Shown in pieces: positions 34,856-42,585 of a stretch of DNA of 64,000 nucleotides (positions within the stretch are counted from its first letter, which is position 1; each line of letters opens with the position of its first letter). The DNA comes from an uncultured Bacteroidales bacterium. Its GTDB lineage: Bacteria > Bacteroidota > Bacteroidia > Bacteroidales > Paludibacteraceae. A model generated the notes under the pieces. The model saw only the letters and a program-made list of their open reading frames with translations. It did not search any database and had not been told where the DNA came from. Position numbers and translations under genes: made by a program. Where the stretch lies: positions 1 through 64,000 of the forward strand of contig ONTT01000007.1 of the NCBI GenBank assembly GCA_900320865.1, read 5' to 3'.

Positions 34856-36076
34856 ATGAAAAAACTTGCATTATTAGCCCTTACTGTGCTGGCTATGACG
34901 AGTTGCTGGACGAGTATCTGGACGGTAGCTCCGACGGATAAAGTGGTGGTGCCGGTGCGCACCGAGTACACCACACGTGTCACAACCCCGACGCCGAAAG
35001 TGACGACCACCACAACGGTCTATGTTACCTCGTATAACGAGGACCTCTGTTTCTATCTCGACCTCAATGCGGTAGCCGCTGCTTTCGCTGAGGCACGCAG
35101 TGTGCGCGAGTTCGAGCAGATCATCAACTCCAGTAAGTATATGATCAATAATCTCGACCTCAACCGCGACGGATGGATTGACTATCTGCGCGTGATAGAG
35201 GGACGCAGCGGTGCGTACCATACTTTGCTGATTCAGGCTTGTTTGGCGCCCTCTGTTTTCCAAGACGTAGCTACCCTCGTAGCAGAGCGGCTTGCGGATA
35301 GACTGTATGTGGAGGTGATCGGAGATCCGTATCTGTATGGCTATAACTACATCGTTCGTCCGGTGTTCATCAAACGTCCGCCGATGTGGGAAGTGTACGG
35401 CCATGCCTCGTATAGTCCTTGGTCGTCGCCGTATTACTATAACTACTGGCCTTCGTATTATACGCAACCCAAACCAATTTATCTGAACCACTATCAGGCG
35501 TATGTACATACGTATATGACGAACCATCATTACTGCCATACCTGCAGTTATCCGACGGCTCCGTATTACAGTGGTTACAGCCATATGACCTCTTCGAATT
35601 CGCGCCATGACTATCAGACCTCGCACCCGGAGCAGTCGTTTGAGCAGCGTATCACTCGTAATGCCAGCACCAACACCAACGGTGTTTCGGTGCGCAATGC
35701 CGGTCAGTTACGTAACAAAGTAGAGGCTGAGAATAAGAAAAATGAGAATACCACAACGACTACGACCACGACGTCTTCTACCCGTTCGCAAAGCACAACG
35801 ACTACGACCACGAAGACCGAGAGTTCCACTCGTTCAGGTAGTGCTACGCGTCAACCTTCTACTACGGTGCAGACCCGCGTCAATAAAAGCGGTACGACCC
35901 GCACGACGATCACAACAACCGACGATAAAGGTCGTACCTCTACGGTAAAGCGTGAGAGTTCGAATAGCTCGACTCGTTCCTCCGGAACGTCAACTCGTTC
36001 GACAGGAACTTCGACTAAATCCTCTCAAGGCAAGTCAACCGGATCCAGCCCTCGTTCCGGCCAACGCGGACGTTAA
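34856..36076 (+). CDS. Surface lipoprotein with EF-hand-like motif and Ser/Thr-rich tail
   Basis: This 406-residue lipoprotein has signal MKKLALLALTVLAMTSC with lipobox AMTSC. A domain at about 60-160 contains DLNRDGWIDYLRV, an EF-hand-type calcium loop with Asp, Asn, Asp, Gly and Asp in the expected positions. A Tyr/Pro/His-rich region (about 175-260, SPYYYNYWPSYY and repeated HxYCH) follows. The last 140 residues are almost only Ser, Thr, Arg, Gly and Lys. I do not recognise the family. It is probably read through from the rimP operon. I chose the ATG at 34856 because the upstream frame start is repeat DNA. The last 62 bases overlap the convergent batE gene. Confidence 0.78.
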   Translation: MKKLALLALTVLAMTSCWTSIWTVAPTDKVVVPVRTEYTTRVTTPTPKVTTTTTVYVTSYNEDLCFYLDLNAVAAAFAEARSVREFEQIINSSKYMINNLDLNRDGWIDYLRVIEGRSGAYHTLLIQACLAPSVFQDVATLVAERLADRLYVEVIGDPYLYGYNYIVRPVFIKRPPMWEVYGHASYSPWSSPYYYNYWPSYYTQPKPIYLNHYQAYVHTYMTNHHYCHTCSYPTAPYYSGYSHMTSSNSRHDYQTSHPEQSFEQRITRNASTNTNGVSVRNAGQLRNKVEAENKKNENTTTTTTTTSSTRSQSTTTTTTKTESSTRSGSATRQPSTTVQTRVNKSGTTRTTITTTDDKGRTSTVKRESSNSSTRSSGTSTRSTGTSTKSSQGKSTGSSPRSGQRGR

Positions 36077-36782
36077 CCCATTCTCCTATCGTTTCACGAA
36101 TGGTCACTTTCGTGCCTTCGTGAAGCGTGAAGAGGTCGGTGCCTGAACGGTCAGGCGAGGACTTCGCATTGACGATACCCTGTGTGATGATAGCTTCATT
36201 GCGCAGGGTATCTCTTTGATGCAGCGAACGCGCATTCAGACCTGCAATAAGCGAGAAGAGTAGGGCGATCCATGCTACATGGAAAGCCGTCTTACGCAGC
36301 CAGGTCGTGCGGTTCAGCAGGAACAACGAGATACCTATCAAGGTCAACAGGAAAAGACCGATCGAGAGAATCAACCAGGTCTGCTCCTTCAGTTGGTTTC
36401 TTATCGCACGCGCCCAAGACGTCAGGAAAAAGTCCTGCTCGGTGATGTTATCCGTAATACGGCTCTGCGCAAAAGCGAGGTTATACTTCGCATCCTTATC
36501 GTTCGGATTCAGACGCAACGCCCGCTCGTACGCCAAGATAGACTGCGCCAACTCGCCCTGTTTGAAATACGCATTGCCTAAGTTATAATATACCTGCGCA
36601 TCGGGCTGTTCGTCTAACAGCGACTGATACATCGCAGCCGCTTCACCATAACGTCCTTCTGCGTAAGCTGCATTCGCCTCATCGAACGCACTCTGCGCAA
36701 AAATATGGAGACAAGAAAAGAGTATTGCCGCCAGGCAAAGTCCTCTAAACTTTAAACTTTCCACTTTAAACTTTACCATCAT
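36015..36782 (-). CDS. batE: BatE: TPR and SH3-like aerotolerance protein
   Basis: This 255-residue protein has a signal/anchor segment (to about residue 30), three TPR units (about 31-105, AFDEANAAYAEGRYGEAAAM and VYYNLGNAYFKQGELAQSIL), two membrane segments (about 133-185) and a C-terminal SH3-like domain (about 195-255, GIVNAKSSPDRSGTDLFTLH). This is the BatE layout, the last gene of the Bat operon needed for oxygen tolerance in Bacteroides. The N-terminal MMVKFKVESLKFRGLCL is repeat-derived and almost equal to the start of BatC. Its start overlaps the batD stop. Confidence 0.88.
   Translation of the reverse strand: MMVKFKVESLKFRGLCLAAILFSCLHIFAQSAFDEANAAYAEGRYGEAAAMYQSLLDEQPDAQVYYNLGNAYFKQGELAQSILAYERALRLNPNDKDAKYNLAFAQSRITDNITEQDFFLTSWARAIRNQLKEQTWLILSIGLFLLTLIGISLFLLNRTTWLRKTAFHVAWIALLFSLIAGLNARSLHQRDTLRNEAIITQGIVNAKSSPDRSGTDLFTLHEGTKVTIRETIGEWVNVRVGRNEGWIRLTCLERI
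36733..36771. repeat. 39-base repeat in the batE signal peptide
   Basis: It matches 39358-39396 in 38 of 39 positions. It contains a CTCTAAACTTTAAACTTT core and encodes FKVESLKFRGLCL in both genes. Confidence 0.9.
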
Positions 36783-38644
36783 ATCTTCTGATCTTCCAAA
36801 TTGTTAATCAAATTCGTTGTAGCCGTATAGAGGTCATCCATCGCGTGGTCCGTAGCCGGAGCGTAACGTGCAAACTCCGCTGTGGAGAGTACGTTCATCA
36901 CCTCTTTGATGACCGCCTCACTCACGCCCTTCTGCGCCAGGATAGAAGAGATATTCTCCTTATTCAGGTCGGCAGTGGGAATAGACAGACGATCGCTCAG
37001 GTACGTCCATGCCGCCTGTTCTATCGCTGCATAGAACACATCTTTGTTGTTCGCCTTCAGTGCTTCAGCAGCGGCTTTCAAGCGTTTCTTCGCTACCTTA
37101 TTGGCCTGTTTGTATTTCACACGCGTGATGTCTGCATTCTCCTTGATCTGCTTGCGCAGGAAAATAAGAATCATCGTCGCCAGTACCAACGGTACCGCAT
37201 AGAACAACCATAAATGGTTGTAATTTGTGATTTGTGATGGGTGATTGGTGATTTTCAGCGGCTTCGTATTGATATATCGAATATCGGTGCCGAGTTGCTT
37301 GATGTCCTCTTTATGGGTGTAGGAGATGACCTGTCCTTCACCATTCGCCCCATTCTCACCATTTGCACCATTCGCCCCGCGCTTTACATGAATGGCGTAT
37401 TCCGGCGTTGCGAGGGTCTTGTACGCTTTCTCTTCGATGTCGAAATAACTGAACGTGATTGCCGGAATGGTATAGTCTCCCGCGTTACGCGGAATAGCCA
37501 GATACTCGATGGACTTCGTGCCGCTCACGCCGTTGGTTGTCGTGCTGAAGTTATTGGTCACCTTCGGGTCGTAGGGCTCGAATCCTTCCGGCCAGTCCAC
37601 CGCCGGCGTCTTGATCAGTTTCATGTTACCTGCTCCGCTGATGTCCAGCTTGATGGTCACGGCATCATTCGTCTGCACCTCGGTTTGCGAGATAGACGGC
37701 GAGATAGTGAATTTTCCAACGCCTCCGGAGAAACCGGCCGGTTTACCGCTGGGCAGCGGGTCCACATGAATGGTCGCTTTCGGCGCATTGACTGCCCGCG
37801 TCACGTTCGTGTAGGTCTCGAAGAAACTATCGAACACGCTACGCACCTGTTGACGGGTCTGCACGCGAATGATGGCTTCGAAATGCGCCGGTTCAATCGT
37901 GATATCGCCCGAGTGCTGCGGGTAGAGTACGGCGCGATAGAGAACCGCCGTCTGGTAGTTACGACCGTTGTAATGCTCCAACTGCGTCTGTATCTCTCCT
38001 TGGTCCAACTCCTGCTTGAGGAATCCGGTGAACTCCGGTAACTTCGTGTTATTGGTTAACTGCGCTACATCGACGTTCGCGAAGTACAGCTTATAGGTCA
38101 CCAACAGTGCCTCTTGCTCCTGCACGCGGGTCTTTGAGACAATAGTGCGCACGAAGAGGTTCTCGCTGCTTGTTTGATTGGATGAACTACTCTGTGCGCT
38201 TTGTCCGCCGGGATTTCCTTGCCCCCTCCCTTGAGGGGAGGGTTGGGGTGGGGTTTCCTGATCTTCCGGCAATACCTGAATCCGTACACCGTTGGACTGA
38301 ATATCATTACCGTCCACTTTGATAGTCGCCGGTCCGATCGTGAAAGTACCGGCACGTTGCGCCATGAGCGTGTACGTGTAGGTCTGCTCATAGGAGGAGG
38401 TCCTATGTCCGTTTACAAACGAAGTGCTGCTGCTCGTGCTCGTGTAGGGACCGCTCAGTACATCGAAGTCCGTGAACTGCGGAGCACGCAGATCGCGCGC
38501 GCTATGGTTCACTGAGAACGTTAACTGAAACGGACGGCCTACAATCACCTGACTTGGCGCGCTCGCCTTAAAAACGACATCATCGGCAAAGCCCGCCAAG
38601 GCCATGCCGATAAAGCTCAATAATATTATTAATTTCTTCTTCAT
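36779..38644 (-). CDS. batD: BatD: membrane protein with DUF11-like periplasmic repeats
   Basis: This 621-residue BatD-family protein has a signal peptide (MKKKLIILLSFIGMALAGFA), several beta-sandwich domains on the periplasmic side (about 25-440), one membrane helix (about 475-495, LWLFYAVPLVLATMILIFL) and a cytoplasmic helical tail. Two repeat insertions are visible. PPQPSPQGRGQGNPGG (near residue 140) comes from the CCCTCCCTTGAGGGG element, and ITNHPSQITNYNH (near 468) comes from the ATTGGTG heptamer just before the membrane helix. I use the ATG at 38644; an in-frame ATG at 38686 would add 14 residues before the signal peptide. Confidence 0.88.
   Translation of the reverse strand: MKKKLIILLSFIGMALAGFADDVVFKASAPSQVIVGRPFQLTFSVNHSARDLRAPQFTDFDVLSGPYTSTSSSTSFVNGHRTSSYEQTYTYTLMAQRAGTFTIGPATIKVDGNDIQSNGVRIQVLPEDQETPPQPSPQGRGQGNPGGQSAQSSSSNQTSSENLFVRTIVSKTRVQEQEALLVTYKLYFANVDVAQLTNNTKLPEFTGFLKQELDQGEIQTQLEHYNGRNYQTAVLYRAVLYPQHSGDITIEPAHFEAIIRVQTRQQVRSVFDSFFETYTNVTRAVNAPKATIHVDPLPSGKPAGFSGGVGKFTISPSISQTEVQTNDAVTIKLDISGAGNMKLIKTPAVDWPEGFEPYDPKVTNNFSTTTNGVSGTKSIEYLAIPRNAGDYTIPAITFSYFDIEEKAYKTLATPEYAIHVKRGANGANGENGANGEGQVISYTHKEDIKQLGTDIRYINTKPLKITNHPSQITNYNHLWLFYAVPLVLATMILIFLRKQIKENADITRVKYKQANKVAKKRLKAAAEALKANNKDVFYAAIEQAAWTYLSDRLSIPTADLNKENISSILAQKGVSEAVIKEVMNVLSTAEFARYAPATDHAMDDLYTATTNLINNLEDQKI
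37221..37254. repeat. ATTTGTGATGGGTGATTGGTG-type repeat inside batD
   Basis: Degenerate GATTGGTG units are in frame and encode ITNHPSQITN just outside the membrane helix. Same family as 2914-2944 and 57116-57178. Confidence 0.75.
38217..38258. repeat. G/C-rich palindromic mini-repeat inside batD
   Basis: The palindrome CCCTCCCTTGAGGGGAGGG is followed by TTGGGGTGGGGTTTCC. It is near-identical to the copy in the DUF58 gene (42874-42908). Confidence 0.9.
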
Positions 38645-38679
38645 AAATAACTTGTTATTTATTGGGAGAGCGTAAGCGA

Positions 38680-39405
38680 CTACCATTCTTTCTCAACTCT
38701 GCGCTTCTTCCCCTGCTGCCGTTGCAGTTTCTCTTGGGTATCTTGTTCGTCTTGCTCCAGCGCCTGTAAGATCTGTTCAGCAGTCTCTTTGTCCATCTCG
38801 TTCTCGTTCTGCTGCTGTTGTTGCTGCTGCTGTTGCTGATCCTGGTTCTCTTGTTGATCTTCGTTCTGCTGTTGTTGTTGCTGCTCTTGCTGTTGTTGCT
38901 GCTGGTCTTGGTTCTGTTGCTGTTGCTGCTGTTGTTGCTGTTGCTGCTGCAGCATTTCCATCGCCTTCACGAGGTTATACCGCGTCTCGTTATCTTTCGG
39001 ATTCGCACGCAGCGACTCCTGATAGGCAGACACGGCTTTGTCGTACTGCTGCGCAGCAAAATGGCAATTACCGATGTTGTGCATCACCTTGCTGTAGCGC
39101 GTCTTGTCCTCTTTCTTATCCAGCGACCGAGCCGCGGTCTCAAAGGCCTCCAAGGCATCCTCATATTTCTCCTGCCGATAGAGGGCGTCACCTAAGTTAT
39201 AATGCGCCTCGTAACTGTCCTTATTGGTCTGCAGCGCGCGACGGTAATCCACCTCTGCTTCGGAGAAGTTCTCGTTCTTGTATTCGCGATTGCCTTTGCG
39301 AACATCCGAAGCCTCGCGCTGTGCAAACATGAGGGGGCTGAAGAGAAGGAGTGCCCAAAGGCAGAGTCCTCTAAACTTTAAACTTTCCACTTTAAACATT
39401 CTCAT
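38680..39405 (-). CDS. batC: BatC: TPR protein with Gln-rich tail
   Basis: This 241-residue protein has a signal sequence (about 1-28), three TPR units (about 34-150, NENFSEAEVDYRRALQTN; SYEAHYNLGDALYRQEKYED; AQQYDKAVSAYQESLRANPK) and a poly-Gln region (about 157-205) with runs of up to twelve Gln broken by Asn, Glu and Asp. A charged tail ends RRVEKEW. The Q-run is encoded by mixed CAA and CAG codons, so replication slippage is possible but tempered. The ATG at 39405 follows the batB stop by 1 base. BatC acts with BatB and BatA as a periplasmic complex (known family role). Confidence 0.88.
   Translation of the reverse strand: MRMFKVESLKFRGLCLWALLLFSPLMFAQREASDVRKGNREYKNENFSEAEVDYRRALQTNKDSYEAHYNLGDALYRQEKYEDALEAFETAARSLDKKEDKTRYSKVMHNIGNCHFAAQQYDKAVSAYQESLRANPKDNETRYNLVKAMEMLQQQQQQQQQQQQNQDQQQQQQEQQQQQQNEDQQENQDQQQQQQQQQQNENEMDKETAEQILQALEQDEQDTQEKLQRQQGKKRRVEKEW
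39358..39396. repeat. 39-base repeat in the batC signal peptide
   Basis: Near-identical to 36733-36771 (one mismatch); it encodes the same FKVESLKFRGLCL segment. Confidence 0.9.
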
Positions 39406-39406
39406 A

Positions 39407-40432
39407 TTATTTCTCTCCAAAGATATCGAGTTTAGTGATCATCTTGTTCTTACGGTTGAAGATAAAGAAGTCGATCACGATGAGCAGCAGCGCCAACAGG
39501 GCGAACGAGTGGAACTGCTCGTTGTATTCGGTATAGACCTGTGCTTCTATCTCTTGTGTCGCCATCTTGTCTAATTCTTTCTGCAGCGCGCGCATCGCCG
39601 TATTGGTGTTGTCGCAACGCACGTAGATACCTCCGCCGGCTTGTGCGATCTCGCGACACATATCTTCGTTCAAACGGCTGACCACAACGTTTCCCTGACG
39701 ATCCTTGCGGTAGTTGTTGGTGCCCGGAAGCGGAATAGGACTGCCATCGGGTTTACCGATACCTACTACCATCACTTGTATCCCCTGTTCTTTAGCCTGC
39801 TTGGCTGCAGCTACGGCATCGTCTTCGTGGTTCTCACCGTCGGTGATGATGATGATCGCACGGCTGGCATCGCTGGGTTCGCCGAAACTGTTGACGCAGG
39901 TATGGATCGCTTTTCCGATCGCTGTTCCTTGCGTCTGAATCAACTCCGGTTTGGTGGTGTTCAGAAACATCTTCGCGGATACATAGTCGCACGTGATCGG
40001 TAACTGCACGAAGGCATCACCGGCAAAGACGACCAGACCCACTTTGTCGTTCACCATGTTATCCAGCATCTTACTCAACATCTGCTTTGCGCGGTCCAAA
40101 CGGTTCGGTGCCACATCTTCCGCTAACATCGAGTTCGAGATATCGAGCGCTACGATAGCTTCGATACCTTGCCGTTTCTCCGTGCGTTCAGACGTACCCC
40201 ATTGTGGACGGGCGGCAGCGATGATGAGTAACGCCAGGGCTACCATCAAGATCGAAAACTTAACCGCCGGACGAACACGACTCGCATTCGGCATCAGTTC
40301 GGCCATCAGCTCCGCATCACCAAACTCCTCCAACTGACGGCGTTTACGATGGGTATAAGCGATATAGGCTGCTACGAAAACAGGAATACTCAGCAGCAAC
40401 CATAATAGTTCTATATTGGCAAATCTAAACAT
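39407..40432 (-). CDS. batB: BatB: von Willebrand factor A domain membrane protein
   Basis: This 341-residue protein has an N-terminal pair of membrane helices (about 9-27 and 58-75), a VWA domain (about 88-285) with the metal-binding MIDAS motif DISNS (about 95-99), and a C-terminal helix (about 313-330). VWA domains bind protein partners through the metal. Together with BatA, it forms the membrane pair of the aerotolerance operon. The MIDAS Thr and Asp further on (GTAIG and ITDGENH) are present. Confidence 0.92.
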   Translation of the reverse strand: MFRFANIELLWLLLSIPVFVAAYIAYTHRKRRQLEEFGDAELMAELMPNASRVRPAVKFSILMVALALLIIAAARPQWGTSERTEKRQGIEAIVALDISNSMLAEDVAPNRLDRAKQMLSKMLDNMVNDKVGLVVFAGDAFVQLPITCDYVSAKMFLNTTKPELIQTQGTAIGKAIHTCVNSFGEPSDASRAIIIITDGENHEDDAVAAAKQAKEQGIQVMVVGIGKPDGSPIPLPGTNNYRKDRQGNVVVSRLNEDMCREIAQAGGGIYVRCDNTNTAMRALQKELDKMATQEIEAQVYTEYNEQFHSFALLALLLIVIDFFIFNRKNKMITKLDIFGEK

Positions 40433-40443
40433 AGTCTTTTGTT

Positions 40444-40572
40444 TTGAATCGTCCTGTTTCCCTCCCTTGTGGGGTGAAGGGCTCTGCCCGATCGGACTGC
40501 CGGTGGCCGTCCGTAGAACTTCGTTAGGGAGGGGTTTTTTATTGAATCGTCCTGTCTCCCTCCCTTGTGGGG
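40444..40572. repeat. Duplicated mini-repeat pair between batA and batB
   Basis: A 31-base unit (TTGAATCGTCCTGTTTCCCT plus an 11-base end) at 40444-40474 recurs at 40542-40572 with one change, 98 bases apart. Each is followed by G-rich partners of the CCCTCCCTTGTGGGG family. The 158-base gap is otherwise without a gene; no promoter is seen. Confidence 0.8.
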
Positions 40573-40590
40573 AGGGTAGGGTGGGGTTTT

Positions 40591-41577
40591 TTAATTACTA
40601 ATCGTTCTGATTACGAAGTAACGGATGATCAGTTCCAGCAACAAGCAGATCAGCGCGGCATAGAGGAAGGGCATGAAGTTCTCCGTGTGCTTGCTGAACT
40701 CGCGCACACGCAGTTTGGTCTTCTCCATCTGGTCGATCTGGTCGTAGATGGCTTTCAGACTCGTGTTGTCCTTCGCGCGGAAATACTGACCGCCTGTGGT
40801 CTCGGCGATGCTGCGCAGGGTGGTCTCGTCGAACTCGTTGTCCATCGTGATATACTGTTTGCCGATGGGTGTCTGCACCGGAACGCGGGCTTGACCGTAA
40901 CTGCCTACACCGATCGTATAGACGCGGATACCATAGGTCTTGGCGATCTCAGCCGCCGTCTGCGGGTCGATATCACCGCGGTTGTTACTTCCGTCGGTCA
41001 GCAGGATGATCACTTTCGATTTCGTCTCGCTGTCTTTCATGCGGTTCACCGCGTTCGCCAGACCCAGACCGATAGCCGTACCGTCTTCTACCATACCGTA
41101 TTCAACCGACTTGAAGAGGTTAACGAGCACCGCGTGGTCGGTCGTTAACGGACATTGTGTAAAACTCTCTCCGGCAAAAACAACCAGACCGATCTGGTCA
41201 TTCGGACGGGCGATCACGAAGTCCGAAGCCACTTTCTTGGCGGCCTCCAAACGGTTCGGGCGCAAGTCCTCGGCTAACATCGTACCCGAGATATCGAGGG
41301 CCATCATGATGTCGATACCCTCGGTGGACTGTGAGGACCATTTATTGGTTAACTGCGGTCGCGCCAAGGCGATGCTGATGAGCGTGATGACTGCGATGCG
41401 CAGCACGAACGGCACATGCAGCAACCATATACGGATCGACTTCGGCTGTGCTGCCAACACACGCGTGTCGCTCACTTGCACACTCGCGTCCGACTTGCGC
41501 AATTCGTAGATATACCATCCTACGATCGGCAGTAACAGCAGCAGCAAAAATAAATATTCAGGATTCGCAAACGTCAT
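40591..41577 (-). CDS. batA: BatA: von Willebrand factor A domain membrane protein
   Basis: This 328-residue protein has membrane helices near the N-terminus (about 7-25 and 55-75), a VWA domain (about 88-290) with the MIDAS motif DISGT (about 95-99) plus GTAIG and LLTDGSNN, and a C-terminal helix (about 306-325). It is paralogous to BatB. It starts 2 bases after the stop of the DUF4381-like gene. Confidence 0.92.
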   Translation of the reverse strand: MTFANPEYLFLLLLLLPIVGWYIYELRKSDASVQVSDTRVLAAQPKSIRIWLLHVPFVLRIAVITLISIALARPQLTNKWSSQSTEGIDIMMALDISGTMLAEDLRPNRLEAAKKVASDFVIARPNDQIGLVVFAGESFTQCPLTTDHAVLVNLFKSVEYGMVEDGTAIGLGLANAVNRMKDSETKSKVIILLTDGSNNRGDIDPQTAAEIAKTYGIRVYTIGVGSYGQARVPVQTPIGKQYITMDNEFDETTLRSIAETTGGQYFRAKDNTSLKAIYDQIDQMEKTKLRVREFSKHTENFMPFLYAALICLLLELIIRYFVIRTISN

Positions 41578-41579
41578 AA

Positions 41580-42554
41580 TTATTCCTCCTCATCATTTGC
41601 ATCATTTCCATCATTCCCATCATTCCCATCATTTCCATCATTCCCATCATTCACCGGCCTCGTTTCCTTCACGAAATCGTACGCCGTGTTCAACGCCAAC
41701 TCATTCTCATCCGGCGTCGTATGCCATTTCGCAAACTTCACCAGGTCCGCGAGTTGCAGCATCTTACTCAGTTTGCCGTATAGCTCTTTCCCGTCACCCG
41801 TAACCAATGACAAATTACCATTGACCAATAGGGGCTTCAGCTCCTTTAATGTCTCATCACTCGTCTTCTCGGTACTCTGTACGTCGAAGCGTCGGCTGAT
41901 ATATTCGCGTACGACATCGGTCAGTTCGGTCTGGTATTCTTTGATCTTACCTTCCTTCCATATCTTCGCCGCTTTGATGGCATCGAGTTTCTCCAAGGCT
42001 ACCTCGTCTGCCGGACGTAACAGTTCCGGATTGATGGGTTCCTCTTCCGTCTCTTTGCGGTTCTTGAGGTACCAGCGAACGAGGTAATAAGCCCCTACGC
42101 CCAGACCGGCAAGCAGCAGACCTAATAAGATCCAACGGATGATGCCCCACCACCATATCGGGGCTTTCTCTATATCTTTGATATCGGTGATGGCGAGTGT
42201 GGTGTCCACTTCGAAGGGTTGCACTACATTCAGCGCCAGCGGATCGGTCCAGAACGTGTCCCCGCCGCTCACCACCGCTATCGGATTAACCGAGAACAGA
42301 CTGTCTTTAAAACTGGTCAGCGTCAGGTACTGGTCTAACTGCACCCGTCCGTCTTTCAGAGCGAGCGTATCGACGATGGTCTTATCGACGATCTCGATGC
42401 CGTCCTGGAGTTGGTCTCCAAAGTTCGGCATCTCCACCTGCTCTGACTTCTCATGCGTCACGCGCAGATGCAGGTCCGTCTGATCTCCTAACATCAGCGT
42501 CGTTGAATCGATACTTGCGCTAACTACTATGGCTAATAAAATGTTTAGCAACAT
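41580..42554 (-). CDS. DUF4381-like membrane protein of the Bat operon
   Basis: This 324-residue protein has a signal segment, a periplasmic beta domain (about 20-130), one membrane helix (about 137-160, IIRWILLGLLLAGLGVGAYYLV) and a cytoplasmic helical domain (about 170-300). This is the layout of the DUF4381/BatI protein between DUF58 and batA. The last residues are NDGNDGNDGNDGNDGNDAND, encoded by a nine-base tandem repeat (41597-41653). LVNGNLSLVTGDG (about 250) resembles a heptamer-family insertion (41801-41830). Confidence 0.8.
   Translation of the reverse strand: MLLNILLAIVVSASIDSTTLMLGDQTDLHLRVTHEKSEQVEMPNFGDQLQDGIEIVDKTIVDTLALKDGRVQLDQYLTLTSFKDSLFSVNPIAVVSGGDTFWTDPLALNVVQPFEVDTTLAITDIKDIEKAPIWWWGIIRWILLGLLLAGLGVGAYYLVRWYLKNRKETEEEPINPELLRPADEVALEKLDAIKAAKIWKEGKIKEYQTELTDVVREYISRRFDVQSTEKTSDETLKELKPLLVNGNLSLVTGDGKELYGKLSKMLQLADLVKFAKWHTTPDENELALNTAYDFVKETRPVNDGNDGNDGNDGNDGNDANDEEE
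41597..41653. repeat. Nine-base tandem repeat (CATCATTCC) at a gene end
   Basis: About six in-frame units of CATCATTCC and CATCATTTCC type give (NDG)n. Changes in copy number in multiples of nine would keep the frame. Confidence 0.8.
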
Positions 42555-42555
42555 T

Positions 42556-42585
42556 TTTAATTCTTAATTTTTAATTCTTAATTGT
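42556..42585. repeat. TTAATTCTTAATTTTTAATTC-type A/T repeat
   Basis: This 9-10-base tandem lies between the DUF58 stop and the next gene. A related stretch is inside the DAHP synthase gene (63005-63038). Confidence 0.6.
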
